In this document: one piece after another, positions 1 through 8,012 of the stretch | Layout: the number at the start of each line of letters is the position of its first letter | Numbering within the stretch: position 1 is the stretch's first letter | DNA from: Enterococcaceae bacterium OF42-14pH9A | Lineage (GTDB): Bacteria; Bacillota; Bacilli; Lactobacillales; Enterococcaceae | Direction: 5' to 3' | Assembly: GCA_027692465.1 (NCBI GenBank) | Contig: JAQEYU010000003.1 | Location: forward strand, 347,379 to 411,378 | DNA length: 64,000 bases | Made by a program: the position numbers and the translations under genes | Notes under the pieces: model-generated | Seen by the model: the letters and a program-made list of their open reading frames with translations, nothing else | Database searches by the model: none | Told to the model about the DNA's origin: nothing

Positions 1-31
1 AATTGGAGAATATAACAGGAGGTTTAGAGGG

Positions 32-253
32 ATGAAAGAAGATCAGGTGTTCAAGAAAATCATGCTGCCGACAGCGGGTCTGCTGCTGGTACTCTGTGTT
101 TTACCGGAATTTCAATGGAAGGTACCGGTCTGTCTGTTCTTTCTTTTAGCCGGTGTCTTGATGAGTGTATTTCTCAGCTGGTACGAACCAAAAACAGTTC
201 AAGTTCCTGTGAAGGGCTTGAAGGAGGGGCAACGGCGAAGCGATCGCTATTGA
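32..253 (+). CDS. small two-helix membrane protein, unknown function
   Basis: I do not recognise this 73-residue protein. It has a short charged N-terminus, two hydrophobic stretches (about residues 11-25 and 29-49) that should span the membrane as a hairpin, and a basic C-terminal tail ending RRSDRY. The ATG is preceded by a strong AGGAGG-type ribosome binding site about ten bases upstream, and an intrinsic terminator follows about 80 bases after the stop. Both support a real small gene, probably the last gene of a transcript entering from the left edge. No catalytic motif is visible. Confidence 0.6.
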   Translation: MKEDQVFKKIMLPTAGLLLVLCVLPEFQWKVPVCLFFLLAGVLMSVFLSWYEPKTVQVPVKGLKEGQRRSDRY

Positions 254-330
254 CTGTCAATTCTGCTGATCGGTTTGTATCTGTAAGCTTTTATAGGTGC
301 GATTATTGTTTTATGTTCAAGGATAAGCAG

Positions 331-367
331 ACCTGTTGTCGGAGTTGACCGGCAGCAGGTTTTTTTG
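331..367 (+). terminator. intrinsic terminator after the small membrane protein
   Basis: Twelve-base arms (acctgttgtcgg and ccggcagcaggt, pairing with two G-U pairs) enclose a six-base loop, followed by a run of T. It ends plus-strand transcription from the left edge. Confidence 0.8.
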
Positions 368-475
368 CATATTCACGTGTTTTTTAGAAATCTCAGCGGC
401 AGATATGATGATCAGGTGTCTTTAGGATACAGATTACAGCGGCAAGATGCTCACATCTATTTTCAGCTGTATGCA

Positions 476-509
476 AAATGACCCAAGGAGTCTCATCCTT
501 GGGTCATTT
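476..509 (-). terminator. terminator of the fructose operon
   Basis: A perfect 14-bp stem (AAATGACCCAAGGA with its complement) with a six-base loop lies just beyond the fruA stop. The minus-strand U-run is short (four T); the plus-strand side also has T-rich sequence, so it may work in both directions. Confidence 0.7.
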
Positions 510-515
510 GCGTTT

Positions 516-2447
516 TTATTTAGCGGCAGTCAAGGGTTTTTTCAACATGCCGAAGATCACACCGGAAATCAAAGCGCCGGCAGCGATCAACAACAGATAA
601 ACCACTGGCTGACTCAAAAGTGGAACAACGAAGATCCCGCCGTGGGGAGCCATCAAACGAATTCCCAATCCGCCGACAAAGCCCCCGGTGATAGCGGAGC
701 CGATCATGAAACTTGGAATCGCCCGCAATGGATCGGAAGCTGCGAAAGGAATCGCCCCTTCAGTAACGAAGGAAAGCCCCATGATGATGTTGGTCAAACC
801 GGCATCCTGCTGTTCTTTGGTGAATTTGTTCTTAAATAAACGAGTTGCTACAAAGATTGCCAATGGTGGAACCATCCCGCCGGCCATAACAGAGGCCATC
901 ACGATCGAACCGCCTTCTGCAACAGTGTTGGCGATAGTTGCTGTACCGAAGACATATGCTGCTTTATTGATCGGGCCACCCAGGTCAGTTGCCATCATAC
1001 CGGCCAGCAAGGCACCCAATAACGCAGCGTTGGTTCCCCCCAGGCTGTTCAGAAAATCATTCAGTGCTGTGTTGATAGCACTCATTGGAATATTGATCAG
1101 CAGCATCAAAAAGCCGGTAATCAAAAGACCGAAGAAAGGATAGAAGAGGATCGCTTTGATCCCTTCAAGTGATTTCGGCAGTCCGCTGAGAATCTTACGC
1201 AAGAAGACGATAACGTAGCCGGCGAGGAAACCACCGATCAGTGCTCCCAGGAATCCGGCACCACCGCTGTTTGCCAAGGCACCGGCGGCAAAACCGACAA
1301 CCAGACCGGGACGATCAGAAATACTGGAAGCGATGAACCCCGCCAATACCGGAAGCATAAATCCGAAAGCCGCTTGACCGATATCATTGAACCATTTGGC
1401 TTGTTCGTTGAATGAACCCAAGTGTTGCAGTGAATCATTGGGAACTCCCATAAAGTTATCGATCATAAAGGAAATGGCAATCATAATCCCGCCGGCGATA
1501 ACAAAAGGCAGCATGTGAGAAACCCCGTTCATGAGGTCTTTATAGATTCGTTGACCGATCGTTCCATCAGCGGCACTGTCGCCACCGTTATCCACCGCCG
1601 AGCCGTCGCCGCGAAAGACCGGTGCGTTACCGCTCAACGCTTCATTGATAAGCTCTTCGGGTTTTCTGATCCCATCTGATACCGGACGATTGACCAAAGG
1701 CTTGCCGTCGAAGCGGTTCATTTCGACTTTTTTGTCGGCTGCTACAATGACACCGTCTGCTTTGGCGATTTCTTCAGCGGTCAGTCGATTTTTGATCCCT
1801 TCAGAGCCGTTGGTTTCTACTTTGATGTCGACGCCCATCTCTTTAGCTTGTTTTTTCAGCGCATCTTCAGCCATGTAGGTGTGAGCGATACCGGTAGGGC
1901 AGGCAGTCACAGCGACGATATAGCGGCGGTTGAAATCTTTCAGTTCCTTTTCAGCACTTTCTTGTGCTTCCGCTTTTTCCTCTGCTTCTTTTTCAGCTTC
2001 AGCAGCTGCAAACAATTGTTGTACCTGATCAGGGGTCTGAGCACCTTTTAGTTTTTCCACAAAATCATGGTTGATCAACAGGCGGCTCAAAGCAGCCAAA
2101 GCTTGTAAATGGGTATCATTGGCTCCCTCAGGTGCGGCAATCATGAAAAACAAGTAGGTGGGCTGTCCATCCAAGGATTGATAGTCGACACCTTTTTGAC
2201 TTTTGGCGAAAAGGACAGTCGCTTCTTTGACTGCAGCATTTTTGGCGTGAGGCATTGCGATGCCGTCACCAAGTCCGGTCGACGTCTGAGCTTCGCGGGC
2301 CAAAATTCCGTCCTTGTAGGTTTTGATATCGGTGATGCGACCAACATCGTACATTTTTTGGACCATTTCATCGATAGCCCCTTGCTTGTCCGTGGCTTGC
2401 AAGTCCATGATCATTGCATCTTTCAACATTAAATCTTTGATGTTCAT
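516..2447 (-). CDS. fruA: PTS fructose-specific EIIABC component
   Basis: Fructose permease of the phosphotransferase system, which imports fructose and phosphorylates it to fructose 1-phosphate. The 643-residue protein has all three domains: EIIA (about 1-148) with phospho-histidine H67 in AMPHAKN, a charged Glu/Lys/Ala linker (148-172), EIIB (about 175-275) with phospho-cysteine C183 in TACPTGIAHT, and a membrane EIIC domain (about 305-640). The start at 2447 is chosen because AGGAGG lies just upstream and MNIKDLM matches the usual EIIA N-terminus; an in-frame upstream ATG at 2489 has no good site. It is the last gene of fruR-fruK-fruA, followed by a 14-bp hairpin terminator. Confidence 0.95.
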   Translation of the reverse strand: MNIKDLMLKDAMIMDLQATDKQGAIDEMVQKMYDVGRITDIKTYKDGILAREAQTSTGLGDGIAMPHAKNAAVKEATVLFAKSQKGVDYQSLDGQPTYLFFMIAAPEGANDTHLQALAALSRLLINHDFVEKLKGAQTPDQVQQLFAAAEAEKEAEEKAEAQESAEKELKDFNRRYIVAVTACPTGIAHTYMAEDALKKQAKEMGVDIKVETNGSEGIKNRLTAEEIAKADGVIVAADKKVEMNRFDGKPLVNRPVSDGIRKPEELINEALSGNAPVFRGDGSAVDNGGDSAADGTIGQRIYKDLMNGVSHMLPFVIAGGIMIAISFMIDNFMGVPNDSLQHLGSFNEQAKWFNDIGQAAFGFMLPVLAGFIASSISDRPGLVVGFAAGALANSGGAGFLGALIGGFLAGYVIVFLRKILSGLPKSLEGIKAILFYPFFGLLITGFLMLLINIPMSAINTALNDFLNSLGGTNAALLGALLAGMMATDLGGPINKAAYVFGTATIANTVAEGGSIVMASVMAGGMVPPLAIFVATRLFKNKFTKEQQDAGLTNIIMGLSFVTEGAIPFAASDPLRAIPSFMIGSAITGGFVGGLGIRLMAPHGGIFVVPLLSQPVVYLLLIAAGALISGVIFGMLKKPLTAAK

Positions 2448-2546
2448 GTAGCAGTTCCTCCTTTTTGATTCGTACTGCGGCACCGGCACTTGGCAGCTGC
2501 CTCAAACAACAGAATAATAATTTCTTTCCTCTGAAATGATCAGAGG

Positions 2547-3464
2547 TCAATCACTTATTTTGGTGACGACCACTTCCGCCAGAAGAGAATCAATCATTTC
2601 GCGGGTGGCCAGGTCATCGGAAAAAGCAGTACCGCTTCCACATGCAACTCCCCATTTAAAGGCGGTCAATGGATCAGAAGTCTTGGTAAAAGCACCGATA
2701 AATCCGGCAATCATCGAGTCGCCGGCACCTACCGAATTTTTCAAGGGCCGTTTCAGGACATTGGACTGATAGATGCCTTCGTCGGTGAAGAGCAGTGCGC
2801 CGTCGCCGGCCATGGAAATGATGACATGGCGGGCACCGTCAGCCAATAGGCGTTTGCCATAAGGAAGGATATCAGCGATGCTTTCAAAGCTCGTGTCGTA
2901 AAGATCGGCCAACTCATGATTATTGGGTTTGACCAAAAGCGGTCCGAAAGCCAAGGCATCCGCCAAATCCTTTCCGGTGGTATCGATGACAAAATCCGCT
3001 GCTTTATCTTTAACGATGGTGATCAATTCCTGATAGAAGCCTTTTCGCAAACTGGCCGGTGCGCTGCCGGACAAGACCACGACATCGCCTGATTGGACTT
3101 TGCTGAGCTGTTGTTTCAGTTCTTGAAGCTCCTCGTTGGTAATATTGGGCCCAGCGCCATTGATTTCGGTTTCTTCCGTGGATTTTAATTTGATGTTGAT
3201 CCGAGTGTCGTCGGCGACAGGAGTAAAGGCGCATTTGAGCCCCTCTGTCTGCAGGGCGTCTTTGATAAAGCCACCGGTAAAGCCGCCGAGAAATCCCAAC
3301 GCTTCAGATGGGACAGCCAGACGTTTTAAAATCCGTGAAACGTTGATTCCTTTGCCGCCGGGAAATTTGAAATCTTTGTTCATCCGGTTGACTGCACCGG
3401 GTTTGAAGTCATCGACGTGGACAATATAGTCGATGGAGGGGTTCAAAGTTACTGTATAAATCAT
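2547..3464 (-). CDS. fruK: 1-phosphofructokinase
   Basis: PfkB-family sugar kinase that converts the fructose 1-phosphate made by FruA into fructose 1,6-bisphosphate for glycolysis. The N-terminus MIYTVTLNPSIDYIV, the GGKGINVSR motif (about residues 36-44) and the C-terminal GAGD catalytic and anion-hole motif (246-249) are all present. Its 305 residues are normal length. The ATG overlaps the fruR stop by four bases (translational coupling) and has a GGAGG site. The pairing with fruA identifies it as fruK rather than lacC. Confidence 0.95.
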   Translation of the reverse strand: MIYTVTLNPSIDYIVHVDDFKPGAVNRMNKDFKFPGGKGINVSRILKRLAVPSEALGFLGGFTGGFIKDALQTEGLKCAFTPVADDTRINIKLKSTEETEINGAGPNITNEELQELKQQLSKVQSGDVVVLSGSAPASLRKGFYQELITIVKDKAADFVIDTTGKDLADALAFGPLLVKPNNHELADLYDTSFESIADILPYGKRLLADGARHVIISMAGDGALLFTDEGIYQSNVLKRPLKNSVGAGDSMIAGFIGAFTKTSDPLTAFKWGVACGSGTAFSDDLATREMIDSLLAEVVVTKISD

Positions 3465-4216
3465 TTTTTTACCTCCGTTATGCTGGTTTTTTCATGATAG
3501 GAATGACTGTTGGGCAGCTCCAAACGGTCAGTAATAATCACAACATCCTTTAATGAAGCGAATTTGGTAAAAGTAATCTGCTCGAATTTGGAGGAATCTG
3601 CCAGTAAGATGGCCAGTTCCGACTGTTGACAGGCAGCTTTTTTCAAAAGGGCTTCTTCCGGATCCGGAGTAGTGATCCCGGCCGCCAGTTCAATACCGTT
3701 TGTACCGATAAAAGCCTTGGTAAAACGAAAAGGAGCCAGCTGCTGGATAGCTGTATAACCGAAAGTCGCTTGCGTGGAGAGCTTGATGCTGCCGCCTAAA
3801 ATAATCGTTTCTATGTTGCGGTCAATCAGGCGGGCGGCGTGTTGGACCGAGTTGGTCACGACTTTGATCTGCAGATCTTGTGGCAGGTAGTTGATGACCT
3901 CCAAGGTGGTGCTGCCGGCATCCAGATAGATGACATCGTCTTTATGGATCAAACCGGCTGCATAAGCGGCGATTGCACGTTTCTCATCGGTATGTTCGGT
4001 TGCTTTTTGCTGCATGTCCGGTTCCAGCATGAAGCGTTGAATCTTTTTGGCGCCGCCGTGGATCCGCTCCAATAAGTGCTGGTCTTCCAAGTCCTGGAGA
4101 TCACGCCGGATCGTGGACTCGGAGGCGTCTAGCTTTTGAGTAAGTTCCTGCAGTTTGACAATGTTTTTCTCTTGGATCAGTTGGAGTATTCGCTGCTGAC
4201 GTTCTTCTGTAAGCAT
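3461..4216 (-). CDS. fruR: DeoR-family fructose operon repressor
   Basis: Transcription regulator of the DeoR/GlpR family, 251 residues. The N-terminal winged helix-turn-helix (about 1-57) has the family signature ESTIRRDLQDLE, followed by a sugar-phosphate-sensing domain (about 75-235) with VIYLDAGSTTLE and the C-terminal ADSSKF motif. It is the first gene of the fruR-fruK-fruA operon and probably represses its own promoter until a fructose phosphate appears; this role is inferred from context and family. A GGGAGG ribosome binding site precedes the ATG. Confidence 0.9.
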   Translation of the reverse strand: MLTEERQQRILQLIQEKNIVKLQELTQKLDASESTIRRDLQDLEDQHLLERIHGGAKKIQRFMLEPDMQQKATEHTDEKRAIAAYAAGLIHKDDVIYLDAGSTTLEVINYLPQDLQIKVVTNSVQHAARLIDRNIETIILGGSIKLSTQATFGYTAIQQLAPFRFTKAFIGTNGIELAAGITTPDPEEALLKKAACQQSELAILLADSSKFEQITFTKFASLKDVVIITDRLELPNSHSYHEKTSITEVKK

Positions 4217-4227
4217 TTACAATCCTC

Positions 4228-4294
4228 CCTTCGTCTGTATAATAGCACGATAAAACTTCAAATGCAATCAAAATCATCCAAAAACATCCAAAGA
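4228..4294 (-). promoter_or_regulatory. fruR promoter with upstream direct repeats
   Basis: On the minus strand, TTGCAT (4262-4267) and TATTAT (4239-4244) are 17 bases apart. Abutting the -35 are three ATCMAAA-type direct repeats (from about 4267, 4276 and 4286), spaced roughly one helical turn. They are candidate FruR binding sites; the assignment is inferred. Confidence 0.5.
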
Positions 4295-4310
4295 GATTTG
4301 ATTTAAGTCA

Positions 4311-4325
4311 TTGAAATCGCTTTAT
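4311..4325. promoter_or_regulatory. possible cre (CcpA) site
   Basis: TTGAAATCGCTTTAT matches the catabolite-responsive element consensus WTGNAANCGNWNNCW at all but one constrained position. It lies between the divergent fructose operon and the alpha-amylase gene, where carbon catabolite control would be expected. Confidence 0.35.
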
Positions 4326-4425
4326 TCGGAGGTTTTATGAAAGAAAAACAGCTTTTATTTGACAGGTTGTCAAAATTTTTGGCTTAATAAAGTATAACGA
4401 TGCGATTTGCGGAGGAGGGAACATT

Positions 4426-5946
4426 ATGGAGAACGAAACATTGCTGCAGGCCTTCCAGTGGGATCTGCCTGCTGATCATAAACACTGGCAGTTATTGGCA
4501 AAAAAGGCAGATGAATTCAAACGCCTGGGGCTCACTTCTTTGTGGCTGCCACCGGCGTCGAAAGGGTCGGCCGGTGCCCAGGACGTGGGTTATGGGACCT
4601 ATGATTTGTACGATTTGGGAGAATTCGATCAAAAAGGTTCAATACCTACCAAATATGGGACTAAGGAAGATTATCTACAGATGATTCAAACGCTCCAACA
4701 GCGAGGAATCAAAGTGTATGCCGATATCGTCTTCAATCATTTTCTGGGTGCAGATGAGACTGAAGAGGTACCGGCTGTTAAATACAGCTGGGAGAATCGG
4801 AATCAACAGATCAGCGGTGAAGAGCTGATCGAAGCGTGGACCAAATTCACTTTTCCGGGACGCAAAGGTACCTACAATGACTATGTTTGGACGTGGAAGA
4901 ATTTTTCCGGAGTGGACTACGATGCTCGGACCAAAGATCATGCTGTCTTCAATCTGGGCGATAAAGGCTGGCTGGAAGCAGGCGAGGTTGATAATGAAAA
5001 CGGCAACTTTGACTATCTGATGGGCTGTAACCTGGATATGGAATACGAGGAGACTATTCGACAACTGGACAAGTGGGGAAAATGGTTCATGGAAACAACC
5101 AATGTGGACGGCTTTCGTCTGGACGCAGTGAAGCACATCCAATTCGATTATTTTGTTGATTGGCTGCTGCATCGGCGGGAGGAAAAAGATAACGAGCTGT
5201 TTGTTGTTGGGGAGTATTGGGCGGATGAACTGGACAAATTGGAAAACTATCTGGATCTTTCCGGTAATCTGATCAGTCTTTTCGATGTGCCGCTGCATTT
5301 CAATTTATATCGGGCGGCCAGCAGTATGGGGGCCTTTGATATGCGGCAGATTTTTGACAATACCCTGCTCAGTTCCCGGCCCGATTACGCAGTGACCTTT
5401 GTGGACAATCACGATACCCAGAAAGGTCAGAGTTTGGAGTCCTGGGTGGAAGGCTGGTTCAAGACCCATGCCTATGCGTTAATTCTGTTACGGAAAACCG
5501 GTGTGCCAACGATCTTCTGGGGGGATCTTTATGGAATCCCGTCACAAGGTGTTGATCCGGTGGGACGTGAACTGTTGATCCTGCTGTTGCTTCGCAAACA
5601 TCTGGCTTACGGAAATGAAATCGATTATTTTGAGGATGCGGATCGGATCGGTTGGGTACGGACCGGTGATTTTGATCATGAGTCTTCCGGCTATGCGGTG
5701 GTGATGACTAATGCTGCCGGCGGAGAGCTGGAGATGACCGTAAGTGCGGTTCACGGCGGTAAGACCTTCGTCGATGTTCTGGGAAACAGCGACGCCCAAA
5801 TCGTGCTGGACGAAAATGGCCGGGGGCTTTTTCCGGTCAATGACGGCCAGATTTCGATTTATGTCAACGAGACGATTGCTCAACAAATGCAAGCAGTGGA
5901 TTCGCTGATTGAAATCCCTGCAGACGAAGAGGAGCTGACCACCTGA
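4426..5946 (+). CDS. cytoplasmic alpha-amylase, GH13
   Basis: Glycoside hydrolase family 13 alpha-amylase of the intracellular AmyS-like type, 506 residues, hydrolysing alpha-1,4 bonds in maltodextrins or glycogen-like polymers. No signal peptide is present, so it acts in the cytoplasm. Visible family motifs are VFNH (region I), the nucleophile D233 in GFRLDAVKH, the acid/base E263 in GEYW and the transition-state D330 in FVDNHDTQ. A beta-sandwich C-terminal domain follows. The ATG has a GGAGGAGGG site. It stands alone between the fructose operon and a bidirectional terminator. Confidence 0.92.
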   Translation: MENETLLQAFQWDLPADHKHWQLLAKKADEFKRLGLTSLWLPPASKGSAGAQDVGYGTYDLYDLGEFDQKGSIPTKYGTKEDYLQMIQTLQQRGIKVYADIVFNHFLGADETEEVPAVKYSWENRNQQISGEELIEAWTKFTFPGRKGTYNDYVWTWKNFSGVDYDARTKDHAVFNLGDKGWLEAGEVDNENGNFDYLMGCNLDMEYEETIRQLDKWGKWFMETTNVDGFRLDAVKHIQFDYFVDWLLHRREEKDNELFVVGEYWADELDKLENYLDLSGNLISLFDVPLHFNLYRAASSMGAFDMRQIFDNTLLSSRPDYAVTFVDNHDTQKGQSLESWVEGWFKTHAYALILLRKTGVPTIFWGDLYGIPSQGVDPVGRELLILLLLRKHLAYGNEIDYFEDADRIGWVRTGDFDHESSGYAVVMTNAAGGELEMTVSAVHGGKTFVDVLGNSDAQIVLDENGRGLFPVNDGQISIYVNETIAQQMQAVDSLIEIPADEEELTT

Positions 5947-6057
5947 CTTTAGTGAAATATTTTGAAAAACCTGCTTTGCCGGCACTTGCTTGCAAGTGTT
6001 AGGGGAGCTTCTCGCTTTAGAGATGTAAAATGAACTCAACCTGAATTGTAAAATGTT

Positions 6058-6097
6058 AAAAAGCACGGCTCCTCTGAAATGGGAGCCGTGCTTTTTG
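6058..6097. terminator. bidirectional terminator between amylase and ClC genes
   Basis: A 14-bp GC-rich stem (AAAAGCACGGCTCC with its complement) has T-rich sequence on the plus side and A-rich sequence on the other. It serves the convergent alpha-amylase and ClC genes. Confidence 0.85.
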
Positions 6098-6104
6098 CAG
6101 TTTG

Positions 6105-7640
6105 TTATTTGAATGCGGCCTTGTCCCGCTGCTCGATCTCTTGATAAATGCTACGGCTATGAATCGTATCAGTCAGGATCCGCAGCAGGTCGCCTACTTG
6201 GATGATCGTATCCCCATGAACCAACAATTCCCGCTCTCCGCGACGGATAGAGATCAAAAGCATATCTTCCGGCCAGCGAAAATCTCGTACCAAGGTTCCG
6301 TCCAAGGCACTTTCGGCGTGGACGGCATATTCCAGCACAACTTTTTCGCCCTTGATATCAGTCGGTTTGGTTTCCACCAGACGTTCCAGCAGGGACTCAT
6401 AAATTGGGCTACCTCCCATAAGATCCACGACTATATAAGCAATCAATGCCACCAACCCCAGAGGCATCAGGTGATTCAACGAGCCTACCATCTCTGTCAC
6501 CAGGATAATAGCCGTCAGGGGCGCTTTCCCGATAGCCGCAAAATAGCCGGCCATGGCAATGATTACGAAGTTTTTGGCAAAGATCGGATCCATCCCCAGG
6601 TACTGGACTGCAAACTGACCAAAGAAACCGCCGATAATTCCTCCCAAGGTCAAAATCGGTAAGAAGATGCCGCCGGGAAGTGAGGCCCCATAAGAGACCA
6701 TCGAAAAGATGAAACGCAGCAAAAAGAGCAGCAGCAGAACAGTCAGAGAAGGCAGGTGTTCACCAAAACGCAGTACGATCTGATTGCCGCCCCCCAAACA
6801 ATCTGGCCAAAAATAACCGATGGGGATGACCAGTAAAAAAGGGACCAGACCGTGGAGATAATCCGGAAGCGGTAGTTTGCTGTACCACTGATTTAACCGC
6901 AGCAGGACAAGTTGATAAAATCGTCCCAAAACACCCAATGCGACACCCAAAAGCAGCAGCAGCCAATAATCTTTCAGGGGCAGTGAGGAAATCCGACCCA
7001 TGTGAAGCACCGGCTGCAAGCCGAAGATCGTCATAGAGACGAAATTGGCCACGATGGCAGAGGTGAAAGAAGTCAGCCAGACCAAGGGAGAGAAGTTGTG
7101 ATGGACCTCTTCCACTACAAAGAGCAGGGCGGCTACCGGAGCGTTGAAAGCCGCTGCCAAACCGGCACTGGCACCGCTGGACAATAATATTTTGGCTTCC
7201 GAACGGTCGGCGCCGGTCCATTCGGCAAAGCCTTGACCGACACTTGCCCCCAGTTGGATTGAGGGGCCTTCGCGACCGAGAAAAAGGCCCATGCCGACAC
7301 CCAAAAAGCCACCGATGAACTTTTTCCATAAAACTGAGAGCCAGTTGACAGTCAGTGCATCCTGCAGTTGCCCTTCCACCTGCGGGATGCCACTGCCTTT
7401 GATATTCGGGTCTGATTTGACTAATGCACCTACCAGCAATGCACAAAGGAGGCTGATCAAGATCCACGGGAGCAGGAAAAGGGGCCGTTCATGGAAATAA
7501 CTATACAGATGGGCGACGAAAGCTCCCAACTCTTCGATGGCCAAACGAAACATGCTGACCACGATTCCGGCAATGATTCCGACGGCGGTTCCTTTCAGTA
7601 GGTAGGTGATACGTGTTTTATCGACACGAGTGAGCTGCAT
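6105..7640 (-). CDS. ClC-family chloride/proton antiporter with TrkA-C domain
   Basis: Membrane chloride transporter of the ClC family, 511 residues, with about ten hydrophobic helices followed by a cytoplasmic TrkA-C (RCK_C) domain (about 425-500). The selectivity-filter motifs are clear: GSGIP (82-86), GREGP (122-126) and a later GGIFLP. E124 in GREGP corresponds to the gating glutamate, which points to a H+/Cl- exchanger rather than a passive channel (family knowledge). Such proteins often support acid tolerance. The AAGGAAGG site is well placed, and a TTAACC-17-TATACT promoter candidate lies upstream (7787-7759). Confidence 0.92.
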   Translation of the reverse strand: MQLTRVDKTRITYLLKGTAVGIIAGIVVSMFRLAIEELGAFVAHLYSYFHERPLFLLPWILISLLCALLVGALVKSDPNIKGSGIPQVEGQLQDALTVNWLSVLWKKFIGGFLGVGMGLFLGREGPSIQLGASVGQGFAEWTGADRSEAKILLSSGASAGLAAAFNAPVAALLFVVEEVHHNFSPLVWLTSFTSAIVANFVSMTIFGLQPVLHMGRISSLPLKDYWLLLLLGVALGVLGRFYQLVLLRLNQWYSKLPLPDYLHGLVPFLLVIPIGYFWPDCLGGGNQIVLRFGEHLPSLTVLLLLFLLRFIFSMVSYGASLPGGIFLPILTLGGIIGGFFGQFAVQYLGMDPIFAKNFVIIAMAGYFAAIGKAPLTAIILVTEMVGSLNHLMPLGLVALIAYIVVDLMGGSPIYESLLERLVETKPTDIKGEKVVLEYAVHAESALDGTLVRDFRWPEDMLLISIRRGERELLVHGDTIIQVGDLLRILTDTIHSRSIYQEIEQRDKAAFK

Positions 7641-7758
7641 ACAAAACCTTCCTTTTTAATTGATATTTTTGAGCAGATTCGAAACTTTTCGCTGAAGCGT
7701 TGGTTTTTGAAGTTATTGAGCGGAATTTGAGGAAAAATTACAGTTAGACAGTTGTAAG

Positions 7759-7787
7759 AGTATATTTATGCTGCAGCTTGTGGTTAA
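7759..7787 (-). promoter_or_regulatory. candidate promoter of the ClC gene
   Basis: On the minus strand, TATACT (7759-7764) lies 17 bases from TTAACC (7782-7787), which is a weak -35. The 372-base gap 7641-8012 otherwise holds only the pcrA promoter. Confidence 0.4.
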
Positions 7788-7935
7788 TAGACCAAAGCCG
7801 GCGGAAATATTTCAGACATATCTTAATGTAGTCTGTTTTTTTTCGCTTGACAAGGGGCAGTGGGAATTTCAACGGGATTTTCAATCAATTTTTTATTAAC
7901 TTTTAGGGGCTAGCCGTTTTATCGATAAGGGGGTA

Positions 7936-7945
7936 ATGCTATAAT
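7936..7945 (+). promoter_or_regulatory. extended -10 promoter of pcrA
   Basis: TGCTATAAT (TATAAT at 7940-7945) is an extended -10 box about 70 bases before pcrA. No good -35 is present, which fits an extended -10 promoter. Confidence 0.55.
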
Positions 7946-8012
7946 TGAAGGGATTGAAAAACGGACACCTGGCTGCGGCCAGCGTCGGTTTGTAAATGAA
8001 AGGAAGTTTTTG

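Noticed and set aside
447..839. Open frame on the plus strand opposite fruA
   Set aside because: It is the antisense shadow of fruA, without a ribosome binding site or recognisable domain.
4675..5298. 207-codon minus-strand frame inside the alpha-amylase
   Set aside because: Shadow of the amylase gene, rich in improbable composition and without start signals.
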